A stretch of 64,000 bases of DNA, taken from contig JAACJM010000258.1 of assembly GCA_013368315.1 (NCBI GenBank), forward strand, positions 51,105 through 115,104, written 5' to 3'. The notes under the pieces were generated by a model that was not told the DNA's origin, made no database searches, and was given only the letters and a program-made list of their open reading frames with translations. How positions within the stretch are numbered: the first letter of the stretch is position 1; each line of letters opens with the position of its first letter. This DNA comes from Tetrapyrgos nigripes (lineage: Eukaryota > Basidiomycota > Agaricomycetes > Agaricales > Campanellaceae). The translations under genes were made by a program, and so were the position numbers. This document shows positions 13,189 through 25,861 of the stretch, piece after piece.

Positions 13189-13876
13189 AATTACGGACGA
13201 TGCAAGTAGATGTACAATATGCAATGTGTATTATTATTCGAGAAATATCGGTTTTCTTTTGTTTACAGTGTCCGTCAAGAGCGAGAGAAGGCCTGTCATG
13301 GCTTAAGCAGTACTGGATGGAGTCAACTGCTGCATGTGACCTCGATGGATTCCTCTACTCTGGCGAAGTTCTAGCCTCTCATCGCAATCACTGCACTGGG
13401 CGCGAATAACAACCGTGCTACCTAGTAGAACAGCTATATTAGCCAATATCACCGACTACCGTCGAGTGACACAGTGCTCGGAAGATGTCAGACGTAACGG
13501 GAATGCACCAAGGAGGGAATATAGGCAGCTTAGCAGGCTCTCGAACTTGCGACTATGAGGCGTCTCAGGACTTGCAGTCGTAATGTTCAGATGCGCGTCC
13601 AGTTGACGTAAGTGAGTTATCCTTTGCGTACCGCAAGCTGAAGCACTTCCACTTCAATGTCATGCCGCAATTTCCGCCTATTTCAGACCTACCACCAGGA
13701 GACTTGCAGGTTAAAGTGGCCACAGCGAAACGGTATTTCTGCTCGGCTCGGCGATTGCCAACCAATTAGAATGTGTATGACATCATGATCCACCGGTGTA
13801 ACTTTTTGCCATTTGGCCGGCAGAGTTGCCAAAGGACAGCTCTTTTCCTCTCACCATCTTATCGCTCATTTCGACC
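13189..13876. other. Intergenic spacer hydrolase to dehydrogenase
   Basis: Nothing recognisable beyond short chance open frames on both strands. The promoter of the following dehydrogenase should be in the right half. Confidence 0.5.
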
Positions 13877-15662
13877 ATGGCAGTCCCTAAAACAATGCAA
13901 CGCTATATCCTTACCTCGATGGACGAGTCCTTTCAAGGACTCACACTTCAGGAGAATGTACCCGTACCAGCTCCAGCTCCAGGTCAGGTACTTGTCAAGG
14001 TATTAATCATTTTGCATGGGTTCTTTTTGTACTGGCTCAGCTCCCCGACTGCGATAGGTCCATGCACTGACCTTGAATGCCAGAGACGTCCAAATAGCTA
14101 CCAATACCTATCCAAACCCAGCTCAGGTCTGTCTTAGCCCACTCTACACTCGAAGAAAACTTGAGATGCATCTGTTCATTGTACTTAGCCTAAGGTGCGT
14201 ATCGACTCAATGGTGTTTGATTGGCTGATCATTGCTTATTGCGACCTTATTATAGAAAGACGTGATACCTGTCTCAGACGCTTCCCTTTCAGTCATAGCC
14301 ATCGGTCCGCCACTTCCAGATGGCGAACCTATTAAGTGGAAGATTGGAGATAGGGTGGTAAGTACTCTAAGCACCGAGATTTGATTTGGCCGTGCTTCAC
14401 GTTCTGGTTCCCTGTTCCTCAACGATCATCAGCTTCCCAACTTCACACCAGGTTTTCACGCGGGCAAGATCAATCACAAGGTCGTGTCCGCACCCACTTA
14501 CGGAGGAGGGCGCGATGGATTCTTGTGTGAATATCAAGTTGTTGCTGCTGAGGATCTCGTTTCAATTCCCTCTTATTTGACGGACGAGGAAGCTTGTACT
14601 CTGCCTATTGCTGCTCTGACTGCATGTACGTGCTATTCCATCCCTTATGTTTCCTGTCTGTTCGTCGTCCAGATTACAATCGTGTGTAGACAACTGTCTC
14701 TATGGCTACGAACCTTTGCTCAAGGCAGGGGACACCGTTCTTCTGCTAGGAACTGGGGGATGCTCGATTGCTGGATTGCAGGTGCGTAGACCTGATCATT
14801 ATTCCTTTGAGTTGGCTCCGAGTCACTATACTTACCAAAACTATCACGTCTTAGATGGCTCTTGCTGCCGGCTGTACCACAATATGCACCTCCTCTTCTG
14901 ACTCCAAACTCGCTAGGTGCAAAGAACTGGGGGCGCATCATCTTATAAACTATCGTGCAACACCAGAATGGGAGAAAGAGGTACGCAAAATCACAGGTGG
15001 AAGGGGTGTGGATCATGTCATTGAGATTGGTGGAAAAGATAGTGAGTTCATCGTTCCAACTCCCGCCTCTACTGTTTCTTACATTGGATCAGCTCTCCCC
15101 AAATCCATTGCGTCGTGTAAGATGTGAGTTTGGATGTCGTTCTCGTTCTCGAGCTATCGGTGAATATAAAACACGCATTTCCTACAAGGGGCGGCGTCGT
15201 CTCTATTATCGGTTATCTCTCCGACTATAATGACAAGCGCTCCGATTCCCAGGGGGATTACGACGTAGCCAAATCAATTCTCTTTGCAGGATGCACCGTC
15301 CGAGGAGTTTTCGTTGGGAGCAGGGAGCAGTTTGAGGATATGAATAGGCTGTATGAGGTGAAAAAAATCAGACCGCCCATCGATAAGGTGGGTGTTATTG
15401 TACTTCACTCTTTTCTGCCGGATCTTCTTTTCCGAGTGTGCAGTTTTTTTTCTTCTTGACGGTAAACCTACCCGACGCTTTGATCGATAAACTGACCTTT
15501 TCTGCTCCTATGTATTAGGTGTACTCGTTTGAACAAGCGAAGGAAGCATTTCATTATGTTGCGAAAGGATCGCATTTCGTGAGCCTTTCAGACCCGAATG
15601 AGACCGAATAAGTGATAACCCATGCGTTCGTTTAGAACAAGGTCGTCATCAAGATGCAGTGA
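13877..15662 (+). CDS. Medium-chain dehydrogenase/reductase (zinc-type alcohol dehydrogenase/quinone reductase-like)
   Basis: The chosen start sits in GACCATGG, a good fungal context, rather than an upstream in-frame ATG at 13826. Exons in order encode MAVPKTMQRYILTSMDE, the GroES-like domain (VLVKVHALTLNARDVQIA, GDRV, GGRDGFLCEYQVVAAED), then the nucleotide-binding domain (GDTVLLLGTGGCSIAGLQ, with GxGGxxxxxxQ) and GGRGVDHVIEIGGKD. A 31-nt exon follows (TLPKSIASCKM), then GGVVSIIGYLSDY and the C-terminal NKVVIKMQ. About nine introns. By family it is a cytosolic NAD(P)H-dependent oxidoreductase acting on an alcohol, aldehyde or enone. The usual cysteine-rich structural zinc loop is not evident, which favours the quinone-reductase-like branch. 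Confidence 0.9.
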
Positions 15663-15770
15663 TTCCAGGAATGTCCTATAGGTTTGAACGAGCGAACGAT
15701 GAGAAAGTACGAGAACTTGTAGTGAGAAGAGGCGTTGTCAAGATGCAGTGATTGAGTACAGGAATGTACA
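15641..15770 (+). repeat. Local duplication of the dehydrogenase gene's 3' end
   Basis: The last codons and stop of the dehydrogenase (GTCATCAAGATGCAGTGATT, 15645-15664) recur about 95 bp downstream as GTTGTCAAGATGCAGTGATT (15734-15753), each followed by CAGGAATGTCC or CAGGAATGTAC. This is a small diverged tandem duplication covering the terminal exon and early 3' UTR. Confidence 0.7.
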
Positions 15771-16110
15771 TTAAATTTGCTTGGACTCGAGCCTCCAATG
15801 CTTGGATGTTTCTTATTCACGAGCATGTACCTATACATTGGCACCGTCTGTATGTGTCATGCAGTTGCATCAGGGCCAAGAACTAAGTCGCGAGCTGGGT
15901 CGGCCTGCCAGCTGTGAGGCATTCTCGATGAAGCAATCCAGATACAGATATAATCTAAGTAGCACTCCGATGTAGAATATCCGTTGTCTATATGTAGATA
16001 GAAATGTGCTCCGAGTCATAATATAGTCCTCCAACGAAATTAAGCAAAGCATTTATAGACCCCTCGTACGTCTAAAACCTTCGTACATCAGCACGGCCTC
16101 GAGTGCCGGA

Positions 16111-18219
16111 TCACCGTGAAGCTGCTTTCTCCTCCGGCCTCATCTTCATCCAGTTGAGCCACCACTCTTCTGCTGCTTCCTTCGCATCGTAATTAAACTG
16201 CGTAATGAACCCTGCCCAGACAAATGCAAGAATGTCGTCCACTTCTCCCTCTTTTACGGTGAGCGTTTGTCTAAAAGCGGCATCTCGTGATTGTTGGTGT
16301 GGCCCTTGAGGCATAGAAGTAAGATGAATACAGTTCTCATCGGAAACCTTCACCATGTTTGTATGAGCACATCGGATTTCGGAGAAGCCATTCAGTAGAA
16401 GAGGGATAGCGGCGGGCGAGTTGAGATGAGAAAATAGATAGCCGAGGGTCATGGCATCCTCAAACTGGAAGCCGCAACCGGATACATCAATATATGGATA
16501 CGATCATAAAGATGGAGAACAACGTACTGCCATGGCACTAGACCGGGAAACGGAGACAATTCAGTCATCAGAAAGTAATCTATCAAACGGCGAAATGGGT
16601 TACCTATTGTGTGAACCGTTTAGCTGTCCAAAAAAACATTAACAGGATGTCTTTCAAAACCACATTACTAAACGTACGAGAGCTCCTTGGGCTGCGGCAC
16701 CTATCACCACAATTTGATTCGAGTCGTTATTGTGCCGCGTCAAAGTGTTACGAGGGTTTTGACAGAAGACATGGTGTGATGCGCCGATTCGTAATAGCTT
16801 CTGCAAGCTGTATTCAGAAGAATGTTTAGTAATTGTAAGAGGGGCAGCGGATACCGGTGAAAGGCTTACTCCGTCTCTTTCACTTTTGTAATGTCTTCGG
16901 AGAGGAGCTGTGTTGATGATGCGTCGTCCCATGTCATGTCTTTCCCTCCGTAGCGGGGGTAATTGCACATTAAAGTGAGCGCATACTGATCCGGGCCTTC
17001 CTAGCGGCCGAAGGGAACGAGGAGGAAGAGATGAGATAGGCCACGAAGGAAAGATGAGTATGACATACGTTCCCACCAATAAATAAAGTCCCATCAGTCA
17101 ACCACATCGTCCACTAGAAAATAATTAAGTAACATCGATGGAAGCCACACCACAGACGCACCCAGTCTTCGTCTGCCAACTTTTTGAGCTGTGGATCCTT
17201 GAGCATCTGAGGTATTGGGACGCATATTCTAGAGCTATCTCCGAAGATGACAGCATGAGAGAGGGTAGTGACAAATCAGAAAGGCCGACCCACGTAGTCC
17301 ATTGGTCCATTTCTGGAAACATTCGAGGCTCGGAGGCGTCCGACTGAATCACGAGGCCGTCATCAGAATCCGAATCATCTTCCTGCGTAATCATCTTCCG
17401 GATGAACGACCGATGGCCGTCGCATCCGAGTACCTGAATTAAGCACCGAGTTTTAGCGAATATCTCTTGACAAAAGAACGACGGGCACGCACAATATCAC
17501 AGACGATGTTCTCGCCTCTGGTAGAAGAGACTATTGCCGGCTGGTCGGGAATACCGACTTGTATACCCTCCACTTCGAACCCAAACTTAAATTCGACGTT
17601 ACACGACTTGCATAGTTCATAAAGATGTTTCCACAAATCCGAATACTCAATGAACGAGAGAAGTCAGCGTGCGAAGGGGTAATGAACGAAGTAGGACGTA
17701 CGGGTATACGATAGAAGTCGCTACCAAGGTCTGACATAATTTCTTGCTCGTACACCATCTTGCCAATAAGCTCTGAGGTCCCCTCTATCGAAACATTGGT
17801 TAGCCTAGGCCTTTTTGTCAGGCCCGTGGTATTGCTGACCTTCTCGAAACAGAATGCTGTTTTTTGACAGTTTGTTAACACATAACCACGAGACGAAATG
17901 CCAGCAGTACACACCCTCGACTTTTAGTTGCCTTTTCGCGTAGAAGCTTCTCCATCCCAGGTACGCTCTTCATTACGCGCGACATGTTGGGTGGCACTCG
18001 CAAGCCACAGCATTTTTGATCCTATCAGCGATTAAGTATTAGAAAGTAGACAAGAAAGAGAGAGTGGACACGCACTGTAAAATCATCAACGTGGTTCTTC
18101 TCTAATACAATTACATTGTGTCCAGCTTGCCGTAGAAAGTAGGCAGCGGATAATCCAGCTATACTTCCGCCAACAGAGACGAATTTGATGACATGTGAGG
18201 CGGTGGTAGGGAACATCAT
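16111..18219 (-). CDS. FAD-dependent monooxygenase (salicylate-hydroxylase-like)
   Basis: The first exon encodes HVIKFVSVGGSIAGLSAAYF and LRQAGHNVIVLEKN, the N-terminal FAD-binding Rossmann motif GxxxxG with the ribose-binding Glu. The next exon gives CCGLRVPPNMSRVM. Others follow with MSDLGSDFYRIP, LWKHLYELCKSCNVEFKFG, LGCDGHRSFIRKMI (the DG motif region) and MCNYPRYGGKDMTWDD. The stretch IVVIGAAAQGAL stands where the second FAD motif (GDAAH) normally is. The C-terminal exon has FEDAMTLGYLFSHL and MPQGPHQQSRDAAF. By family it hydroxylates an aromatic or polyketide substrate using NAD(P)H and O2. The missing Asp in the GD motif may be a subfamily trait or a loss. Joins near 16450-16660 are unsure. 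It is convergent with the dehydrogenase. Confidence 0.82.
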
Positions 18220-19455
18220 AGGGGAGAGCGTTGTGAGAGGGGGAGAGCGCAAGAGGGGAAGAGTGGAAAGAAGAAAAAGCAGTGCGGCCAACGGGTGGGG
18301 GTATATGTAGCCTGTACGTGATGGTCGGCTCGTTTATCAAAACGTGACATTCAATTCACTTATATAAATGCTACCGTACCCTAACAACATGGTCGTTACT
18401 CAGATTCAGCGAGGGACGGGGACAATAAGTAAACACTGTGCCACTATATACTATAGCCTTTGGGGAGTATGTATAGAGGGGTGAATAATAGTCTAAGTGC
18501 TTTAAGTCCTTTGTTCACGCTGAGCGGGAACGGTTCTACCGGAGGAACCGGAAATAGATCACGGCTACTGGCATCAGACTGATCCCCAAAAGGCTTTTTC
18601 TCACAACATGTACGGAAGTGCGGCAAGTCATCTTCACGTCTGCTCTCCTCCTGCAAGCGCTTCGTGGTGATCTTCGCAGGTGTATATTAACTGTCTATTG
18701 AATACATAGCGCCCAGTACGGGATGCAAGACGCAAAAGGCTCGGCTCATCTTTCCGGCCTGAAGAGCCTTCGACGAGAAAATTTTCGGTTAAATTTGATG
18801 CCGCTCACGATGGTGAGATGACGTCGTACTGATTTTATATCACTGGTGCTTTGAACTCCGCCAAGTCCTGACCGACAATCGCAGTGTTGACATAAGGTCA
18901 AAGATTCCAACAGCTGCCTGTCAGTCATTTTCACCCATCGACACGAACCTGCAGGGTCATAAGTACTGACTACTCAGGACTTTGTATTGGTTCCTACATC
19001 AAACCTGGTCCTGTGTTGTCTCAGCGCCACCGGATAGGAGGGTTAATCCTGGTCGTGGATCAGTCAATTTGCCAGTCTTCTAGGAAGAAGAGTGCAATAG
19101 GATTCGATATATAATGCCAATAATAATATCTTCGTTTAATCCTAAAATAAACCTGTAGGACGGAAGATAAAGTCAACATGAGAAGATTGACGCGAGTTAG
19201 TAAAGACTCACAGATCATATATTTACGGTCAAGGTACCGGTAATGCAATCAGGCAGTGGCTCTGGGTAGCTCTGGGTAAATGGGCACATGCTTGACGACC
19301 CTCATGACACGATCATACCAACTCCTACCAATCAACCAATATATAAGTACAAGAATCCGGCCCTTGGTGTGCCTATTGTATGGCAGGATCGCAGTCGCTT
19401 GCAGCTGCTCGATGATCCTTATCGTCATCCAGCCCCTCCTTGAAATCTCCATTGA
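18220..19455. other. Intergenic spacer
   Basis: About 1.2 kb with no supported gene. It should hold the FAD monooxygenase promoter (right after 18219) and the 3' region of the DUF6533 gene. Short open frames on the minus strand show no family features. Confidence 0.5.
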
Positions 19456-21202
19456 TCAGCGGTCAGTCGAGGATACCGGTACCACCTCAACTAGCTCAAT
19501 CTCCTCCGTGCCCGTGCCCGTACCCATATACATTCCCGATGTCGTCGGTGTCGTAGCAAACTCCATCTCAGTCCCAGTCATAGCCCCTTCGCTAAAAATC
19601 CCATTTGTATTGTAGATACTGGTGAAGAAAGGATGGGTGGATTCAGCGTTTTCGTCACCGCCGGCGTAAGCGTGGTCGTGATCATGGTAATGGTCGTTCC
19701 AATCGTCAAAAGATACTGGGGAGATATACTCTGCCCATTGAGGAATTTGTCGGAGCAAGCCGGTTCGAGGGATGGGCGTGTATGAATTAGATTGGCCTGG
19801 GGAACTATAAGAACGTCTTTGACAATGGTTTCTTTGCGGGCGAGAGCGAGAGCGAGGAATATGATTGAGATTAAGGAGGATGCGATAGCCCTACATCAAC
19901 GAAAAAGTCAGTAAGACAGATAGAATATTGTACCCGGGAGCTCAAACGGCATGCAAAATCTTCGCCAGTAGAGATTGAAGATAGAATTACTCACGCTAAA
20001 CGAAAAAGCACACAACACCCATCCATACAAAATCCCTCCTTCCCGACCTGCTACATAAACCAGTGCTTGAGCTGCGACGAGTGTGAATAGTACGAAGAAA
20101 GCCCAGATCCCGTCCTTAATAATGATTCGTAGGAGGGGTACAGCTTTGACCACGACCCATCCTTCTTCACGAAGCATAGAGATGAATTTGTAGAGAGTGA
20201 GAATGAAGAGGATCGTCTGGAAGGTGACTTCAGCGCCTCTTTTTGATTGCAAGAGAGCGGAAAACAAGAGTGGAATCAGAAATTTGCGAGGGAGGTTGAG
20301 TTGGAGAGTAGGATAAAGATCAGAAAAGAGTACATACTCACCCATTTATCAAAACCTTCCGTGAAACATTCGTCGTATGACATATCCCATCGAAAGTAAC
20401 CTCGGGAACCGCAAGGGCCAAGCCAACAGACATAGCAATGACTGACGCGACATAGCACACGGAAATAAAGAGCTGGACGAGAGGAGCGGAGTGGAAAAGG
20501 GCGTAGACTATGGGCAAAGTTTCCACAAAATTCGTCAGTAGGCACTTCCGGAACCGTTGGTTAAGCACTCACTTCTTGCAACGAGGATATAATCCACCGG
20601 AGCGAATACAACAATTGTCAGGCATCCCTGATATATCTGCCAGATGGAACAATCGTTCGATGTAAAATGAAGCTGAGGAGTGATTTCCGTGCCAACGAGG
20701 AGGAGGGGGCTATAAACGCAAAGGCATGGAGTAAAGGAATTTGAGGTCAGCTTGAGGGATTTCACGAGAATGTAAGAGTGGACAGGGGATGAATCTGAAT
20801 GAAGACCACAGACAGTTGCAGCATGAATGGGACGTAACGGACGTAGAAGTACAGAAATTTGAATAGGGACCATTTTCGCCTACTGTTATTCGGGTACACA
20901 CATAGTTATCGAAAGAAATGATGATCAAATTAGTGAAAAACGAATGAATGAAGGAGAGCCCGATACGCACTTCCATATGAGCTCAATCTCTTCATCTAAT
21001 GTCAACAGAATATCATAAAGGAGGAACGCCAGGGAAGCGACTGCCAGTGTTGAAGATAAGCGCAGTTAGCTTAGCTCTCAAATGAATGACAGGCATTGAC
21101 AAAGTACTTACCAAAAGAGCGACTGACAGCTTGAGCAGATAGAGTAAAATCGCTTTCAGGAAGGGACGACGCCGACGGGGAGCTTGTTAGGGCATAGAGC
21201 AT
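19456..21202 (-). CDS. DUF6533 multi-pass membrane protein
   Basis: The start at 21202 gives MLYALTSSPSASSLPESD. The second exon carries the family hallmark, VASLAFLLYDILLTLDEEIE followed by LIWK, and the next reads RRKWSLFKFLYFYVRYVPFM. Further exons add helices (IWQIYQGCLTIVVFAPVDYI, then LVQLFISVCYVASVIAMSVG and, after a loop with ICHTTNVS, IKDGIWAFFVLFTLVAAQAL). The final exon is a hydrophilic tail with HYHDHDHAYAGG and a Thr/Gly-rich stretch, ending at 19456. About seven transmembrane helices are expected. The family is abundant in mushroom-forming fungi and has no proven function; the layout recalls receptors or transporters. Confidence 0.85.
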
Positions 21203-23309
21203 AGAGCATCAACGGCCCAAAGGGAAGGGGGGAAATGGAAGTCGCAATCAAAGGGCGCGGCGAAGCAATTGGAGCCTTCCCCTCAGCCTTCAGGGTCGGA
21301 ATGATGTGACTATGACAGTGCACAATGCCAAGGCTTCCCATGCCATGTAATTATTAATAAACTCCTCCTTCCATCCTCTCTCTCCTCATTCTTTTCTTTT
21401 TGAGTAGCGTTATGTGCATCGTCCTACAGTGACTAATGGTCACCGTGTTACGAGCAACCCGCGGTCTGTAGGGGATTGGGACCTGCAGAATGATGTAAGC
21501 AATAAAATCATGGCACAGAACATAGAGATAGAAATCGTGAAGCCGACTGCCGAGAAGAATAAAACCTGTGTTGGTATTTGTAGTCTCGTGAAACCGGACT
21601 GACGATACCCACTTAGCTATATGTGTGATGCGGGCACTCCCCGAGGAAATGCTTTACGTGTTGGAAATCAAATTTCGCCAAGACAAGTTGGATACAGCCC
21701 CTCGACGTATAGGGGTCATGAGATGTTTATTTGCGGTATTTTAGCTACTTACGGAGTATAAATACGGTAGGCTGTATCTTTACTCGTTTGCCTCTGGTAC
21801 CAAAACGAGGTCAAACGTTCTTTTCTCTCGCTTTTCACGCCACAGCGTATTTCAACATTACGCATGACGTGTGGGACTCAGAGTCTCCCCGGGGATGGCA
21901 AATTGCTTATCTCTCTCAGGGACCCTCTCTCCTCGTTCTTGTCCTGATTCCACGGATCAAGTCTCTTCACTGACGGGGCTGGGTAAAGCAGCTCTCAATC
22001 TAAACACGACAAAACATCTCAAGTTCAAAGTACAAGCACTTGGCTAGCACAATACTAGCAGTACTATTACATTACGCGGCCCTTTAGGGACTCGTTCTAC
22101 TTAATGATAATCCGAAGCTTCCGCGTGTGGCTATGCAAACTGGACAATTTTCTTACTAATTTCCGGCTCGGAGGATGATAGAAGCCGGTACCGAACAACG
22201 TTTAGCGCTCGTTGCGCCTTTCCTTTGGGCCTCGTCATTGCCACACGCAGTGGTGGCCCACATCTCCTTCATCCATATGGATCGTCATGTATTCGATTGT
22301 CTGCCTAGGGTAGGGTATAGCAGCACCGCATATGTACATACGTCTTATTCCTAGGCATACATACTCACTCCAAGTCGCAACGCACAACTTCACCACAACT
22401 CTATCCAACTCCTTTCCACCTTCTCTCACACCCTCGTTCTAATTTCTTCAACCTTTTCTTCTGTCCCAATGACAACAAGACCGATATCCCCCAATTGGTA
22501 ATCACGTAAGTAGAGACAAAAGCATATCTGAGAAAGTGTTCACATCAAAGGTCATAGCGTTTACCCTGAGTTTAAGAGTAGACAGTGGTAGGGATCAAGG
22601 GGCCTGGACGAGATTGAGAGATGCAGTCAGAATTTAAAGTGAAGTAGTCGTAGAGAAGTCCGTTCCATGCCCTTCCGTTCAGAGTAAGAGATTTCCACCG
22701 GCCTCCACTGCGAGCGACAGTATCGAGTATCTCTAGCGCCTTGTTAGTGCTTGATACGTGTCCCTTTCATCTCAAGATGTAGTGAGCCATTTCGGACCGG
22801 ACTTCCATGAATAAAAAAAATACGATTTTGACTGCTCCAGGTGGACTTTGACTCACCACGTCTTCGGATGGAAGGGACTCGTATCAGGCACTAGCAAAGT
22901 GACAATGCCCCCGTCCATGAGAGGAGGATTAGGTGAGGACGTGCAGCGGCGCTTGTGCAGTCGAAGAGACAAAGTTTCGTATCATTTATATATGATATGA
23001 TGGGCTTCGGCTCGCAAGTCTTCGAGCTCCTTTTCAAGCCGCTTGATCTTTACGAGTCTGAGACGAAGAGTCTCTGTCGCGTTGTGGAGAATATCATGAA
23101 TATCAGAGAGCTGCATAAGTGATGGAAGGATGCCAAAGCGCAGCTGAAAAGATCCTCTTTGCAAGGTAGCGAGTACCCGAAACGGGACATGAACGAAGAC
23201 CTGAAGGTTGAGCAATCTAGAACGGGTGGGTAATTTAATGGAGAGAAACTTAGACTTCACCGGTCCAAGTCTAAGTCACCTACAATGAGAGTATTACAGC
23301 GTGTGGCTA
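21203..23309. other. Intergenic stretch with a possible minus-strand coiled-coil fragment
   Basis: Mostly no recognisable gene. On the minus strand an open frame at 22982-23260 ends in a heptad-rich segment (LRLRLVKIKRLEKELEDLRA) with a stop at its end. It could be the last exon of a small gene or a relic, and nothing upstream on that strand completes it convincingly. Confidence 0.3.
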
Positions 23310-24960
23310 GCAGAATAAGCGGGGGAAAAGGCTGGGGATGAAGCCCACGTAGAGAAGGTGGTGGTTGATGAAAGACAAAAACAGCGACGCCTAATTTGGT
23401 TTATCGTAGCAGCGTGCCGGCGATAAGATGATACTGTTCGGCAACAACCGAGAGAACCTTGGAAACGACGACCTTGACCTGTCTTGCTGAGCTTTTGTCT
23501 GGTTTTCCTTCTCCTTGCCTCAAATTTTCCAAATTTTCTCATATAAATTATGCTCTATGCCACCCCGAAAGCTCGCAAAGACACCACCCTGGATCAAGAA
23601 CACTCGAAAATTGGCGTAGCACTACCTACCAGGAGGACATGAGCAGCTGAAGATGCAGGAGGCAATGACTAGAGGGACTTCTAAGGAGTTTAAGTGAGAT
23701 GCTGGCGCCCTTCTTGTCTTGTTCTTACTGACTTTCTAGGACCTCACAGGACGCATATATCCACGTTCTTCTCTTGCCGAGACATGGATACAACACAGGG
23801 ATGAGCAACGCCAACCATGACCTTTTCCTATCGTGCGTAGTCGTTTTGGCTCCCTAATTGCCTCTACTGATAGCTCCTTGTCAACTTTGCGATCTCGATA
23901 TCCTTCGGTGTCGGTGTATGCCAGGTTGCCAGAACCTCAGCGCGTCGAGGAGTCACGCTCGAGTAAAGGAACAACAAGACTTGTAAGTCTATCAACACAC
24001 CTAACCTGGCAACCTGCTCACGTTTCCTTTGCGCAGTATGTCATCCGGGCATGTTTTTTAGAAGTACGTTTTGTGCTATTCATCTTCCTATCTCGTTTTT
24101 TCTGACCCGCAGACGTGCACCCAGTCACATCCTGGGTCTCTCAACTCTCCCGTGAAGCTCCATAACTCGACATTCAGTTACTATGCACAAGCTCGGATAT
24201 CGACGTTCCTCTGATAATAGGTCTCTGGGAAGGGGTGTTAGAGATAATGCGTGGCATTTTCGAGGGGTTGATATGTTGAGGGGAAGGACACGTTGTGTGC
24301 GCTCATAAGGCATCTCACTCTGCCAAGACAGCGATGTACGGCGACGATGATCCTGTTCCTGATCCTTTGCTCGGTCTCGTTGCTGTCCATGTCCGTCCTC
24401 CCTGGTGACTGTCTTTGTGAGTCTCTTCACTGTCAGCATGCATACGCTCATTCCTGTCTTTTAGGTCATCCTTCATATTTCTTTATGCGCTCTACATATT
24501 TCTGGTGTCTAGCTGCATACTCGAACTCATCCCCATCACCGCCTGCCTTTTCTCGTCCTACTCTACCACAGGCTACTCTACCGAGACTTCTTCATCTCAC
24601 CCTCACTATCGTCTTTGTCCTTCCCTGGCTTCCCTTTTCCTTCATAAGGGTATAGCAATCAAAAAGCCATGTCGTCACCCGGAAGCTGCCTAGGACCGTA
24701 GAGCACGGCAGGGCGTAGGGTCTAGGGATCCTAGGTCGTAGCTCGTAGTCGTACACCGTACACGGTATTAGGGAGGACGAGATTGGATGGAAGTCAGAAG
24801 AAGGGATTTTTTGTCAAATGTTATTACTCGTACGGTGCCTCTTAGGGAAGAAAAGTGGAGAAGTCGCCGTGGCCTGGCTGCGTTTCCCCCCCTTCTGTAG
24901 ACGGTGGACCATAGACTCCCCTTCTCCGCTCTCCCATCCTTCACACCACCACATCGTCAA
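23310..24960 (+). pseudogene. Unrecognised coding unit, copy 2 (inverted paralogue of the 6.4-8.1 kb unit)
   Basis: This copy matches the unit at 6.4-8.1 kb in reverse orientation over about 1.6 kb, in the same order and spacing. Shared protein-level blocks are AGDEAHVEKVVVDERQ (23328 onward, against EVQAENVVADEQ), QLKMQEAMTRGTSKEFK (about 23646-23693), and EIGWKSEEG (about 24780). An intron at about 23694-23739 has the same position and similar sequence as in copy 1 (GTGAG...CTGAC...TAG). A serine/phenylalanine-rich block (about 24535-24650) is also shared. In-frame stops occur between blocks. The family is unknown. Conservation of codons together with a conserved intron favours an old duplicated gene over a transposon. 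Confidence 0.35.
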
Positions 24961-25861
24961 CTCAGACTCAGACTCCCTCTTTCCTCGGGTCTCTGCCGTG
25001 AGCCGTTACCCTTTTAAGCCTGGATCTGCCAGTGCTAGCCTTGGAAGTTGTCTCTGGTCAGGGTTTTATAGGGAATGATGTAGGGTTGAGATGGGATGTA
25101 TTCGAAATATTACGCAGAGTGAGGCTTGGAGCTCTCGCTGGTGTACTGGGAGTGTGGCATTATAGTATTTGAGTGGTGGTTCCCGTCCCCGTTGCATTTG
25201 GTATTGCTGTCGGTCTGGTCTGGTGGGAGTATGAAAGTTGGTGGGCACGACCGTTACTACCAAGGTGTCCAGTTGGTCCGGTTAGGAAAGAAAACTTTGT
25301 CCGAGGGCGAGGAGCTTGGAGCTGGCGGTGGTCCGGACTATATAGATTCTCGTAGACACACTAGAATGCATCTACATACCATAAAACAGTCAAGTCAGCG
25401 CCCAGAGTGTCCCTGCGGTTCGCGGCGACACGCTCTGACCTGCCCTAAATGAATGACATGCACTTCAACTTCGAGGCAAATAACCAACATGCCCACCAAC
25501 CCTCGCTCTTGCTCTCACTTTTCAAGCTTCAAGCTTCAAGAATCAACTCGCCCTTAGCTCCAGATTTAAAGTCACCCTCCAAACGCTTTACGCGTTTTCC
25601 TTCAGATTTCAATTTTGTCATCTTCTCTGACTCACATTCTCAAGACCGACGGTCGTGTGGAGCCGAACTCCTCCCTGTCTTGCATCCTTACACTGGCAAG
25701 TCACAGCCTCACCGCAATGGGTGTCTGGGTCCCTGGGCACGTATAAATACTGCACAGGACACGGTACCGACGTTGATAGTGCACACAACACTTCAAGCAG
25801 CAAACTTTGACGTCAACCTCCTATTCTACTCTTCACTACCAGGCAACGTTGACTGAGGAAG

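Noticed and set aside
13826..13876. Upstream ATG of the dehydrogenase gene (MPKDSSFPLT...)
   Set aside because: The downstream ATG has a better context and begins directly at the family-like N-terminus; the upstream stretch reads like a leader.
22235..22429. Small minus-strand open frame MREGGKELDRVVV...
   Set aside because: No domain, no neighbours in frame, no splice-linked exons.
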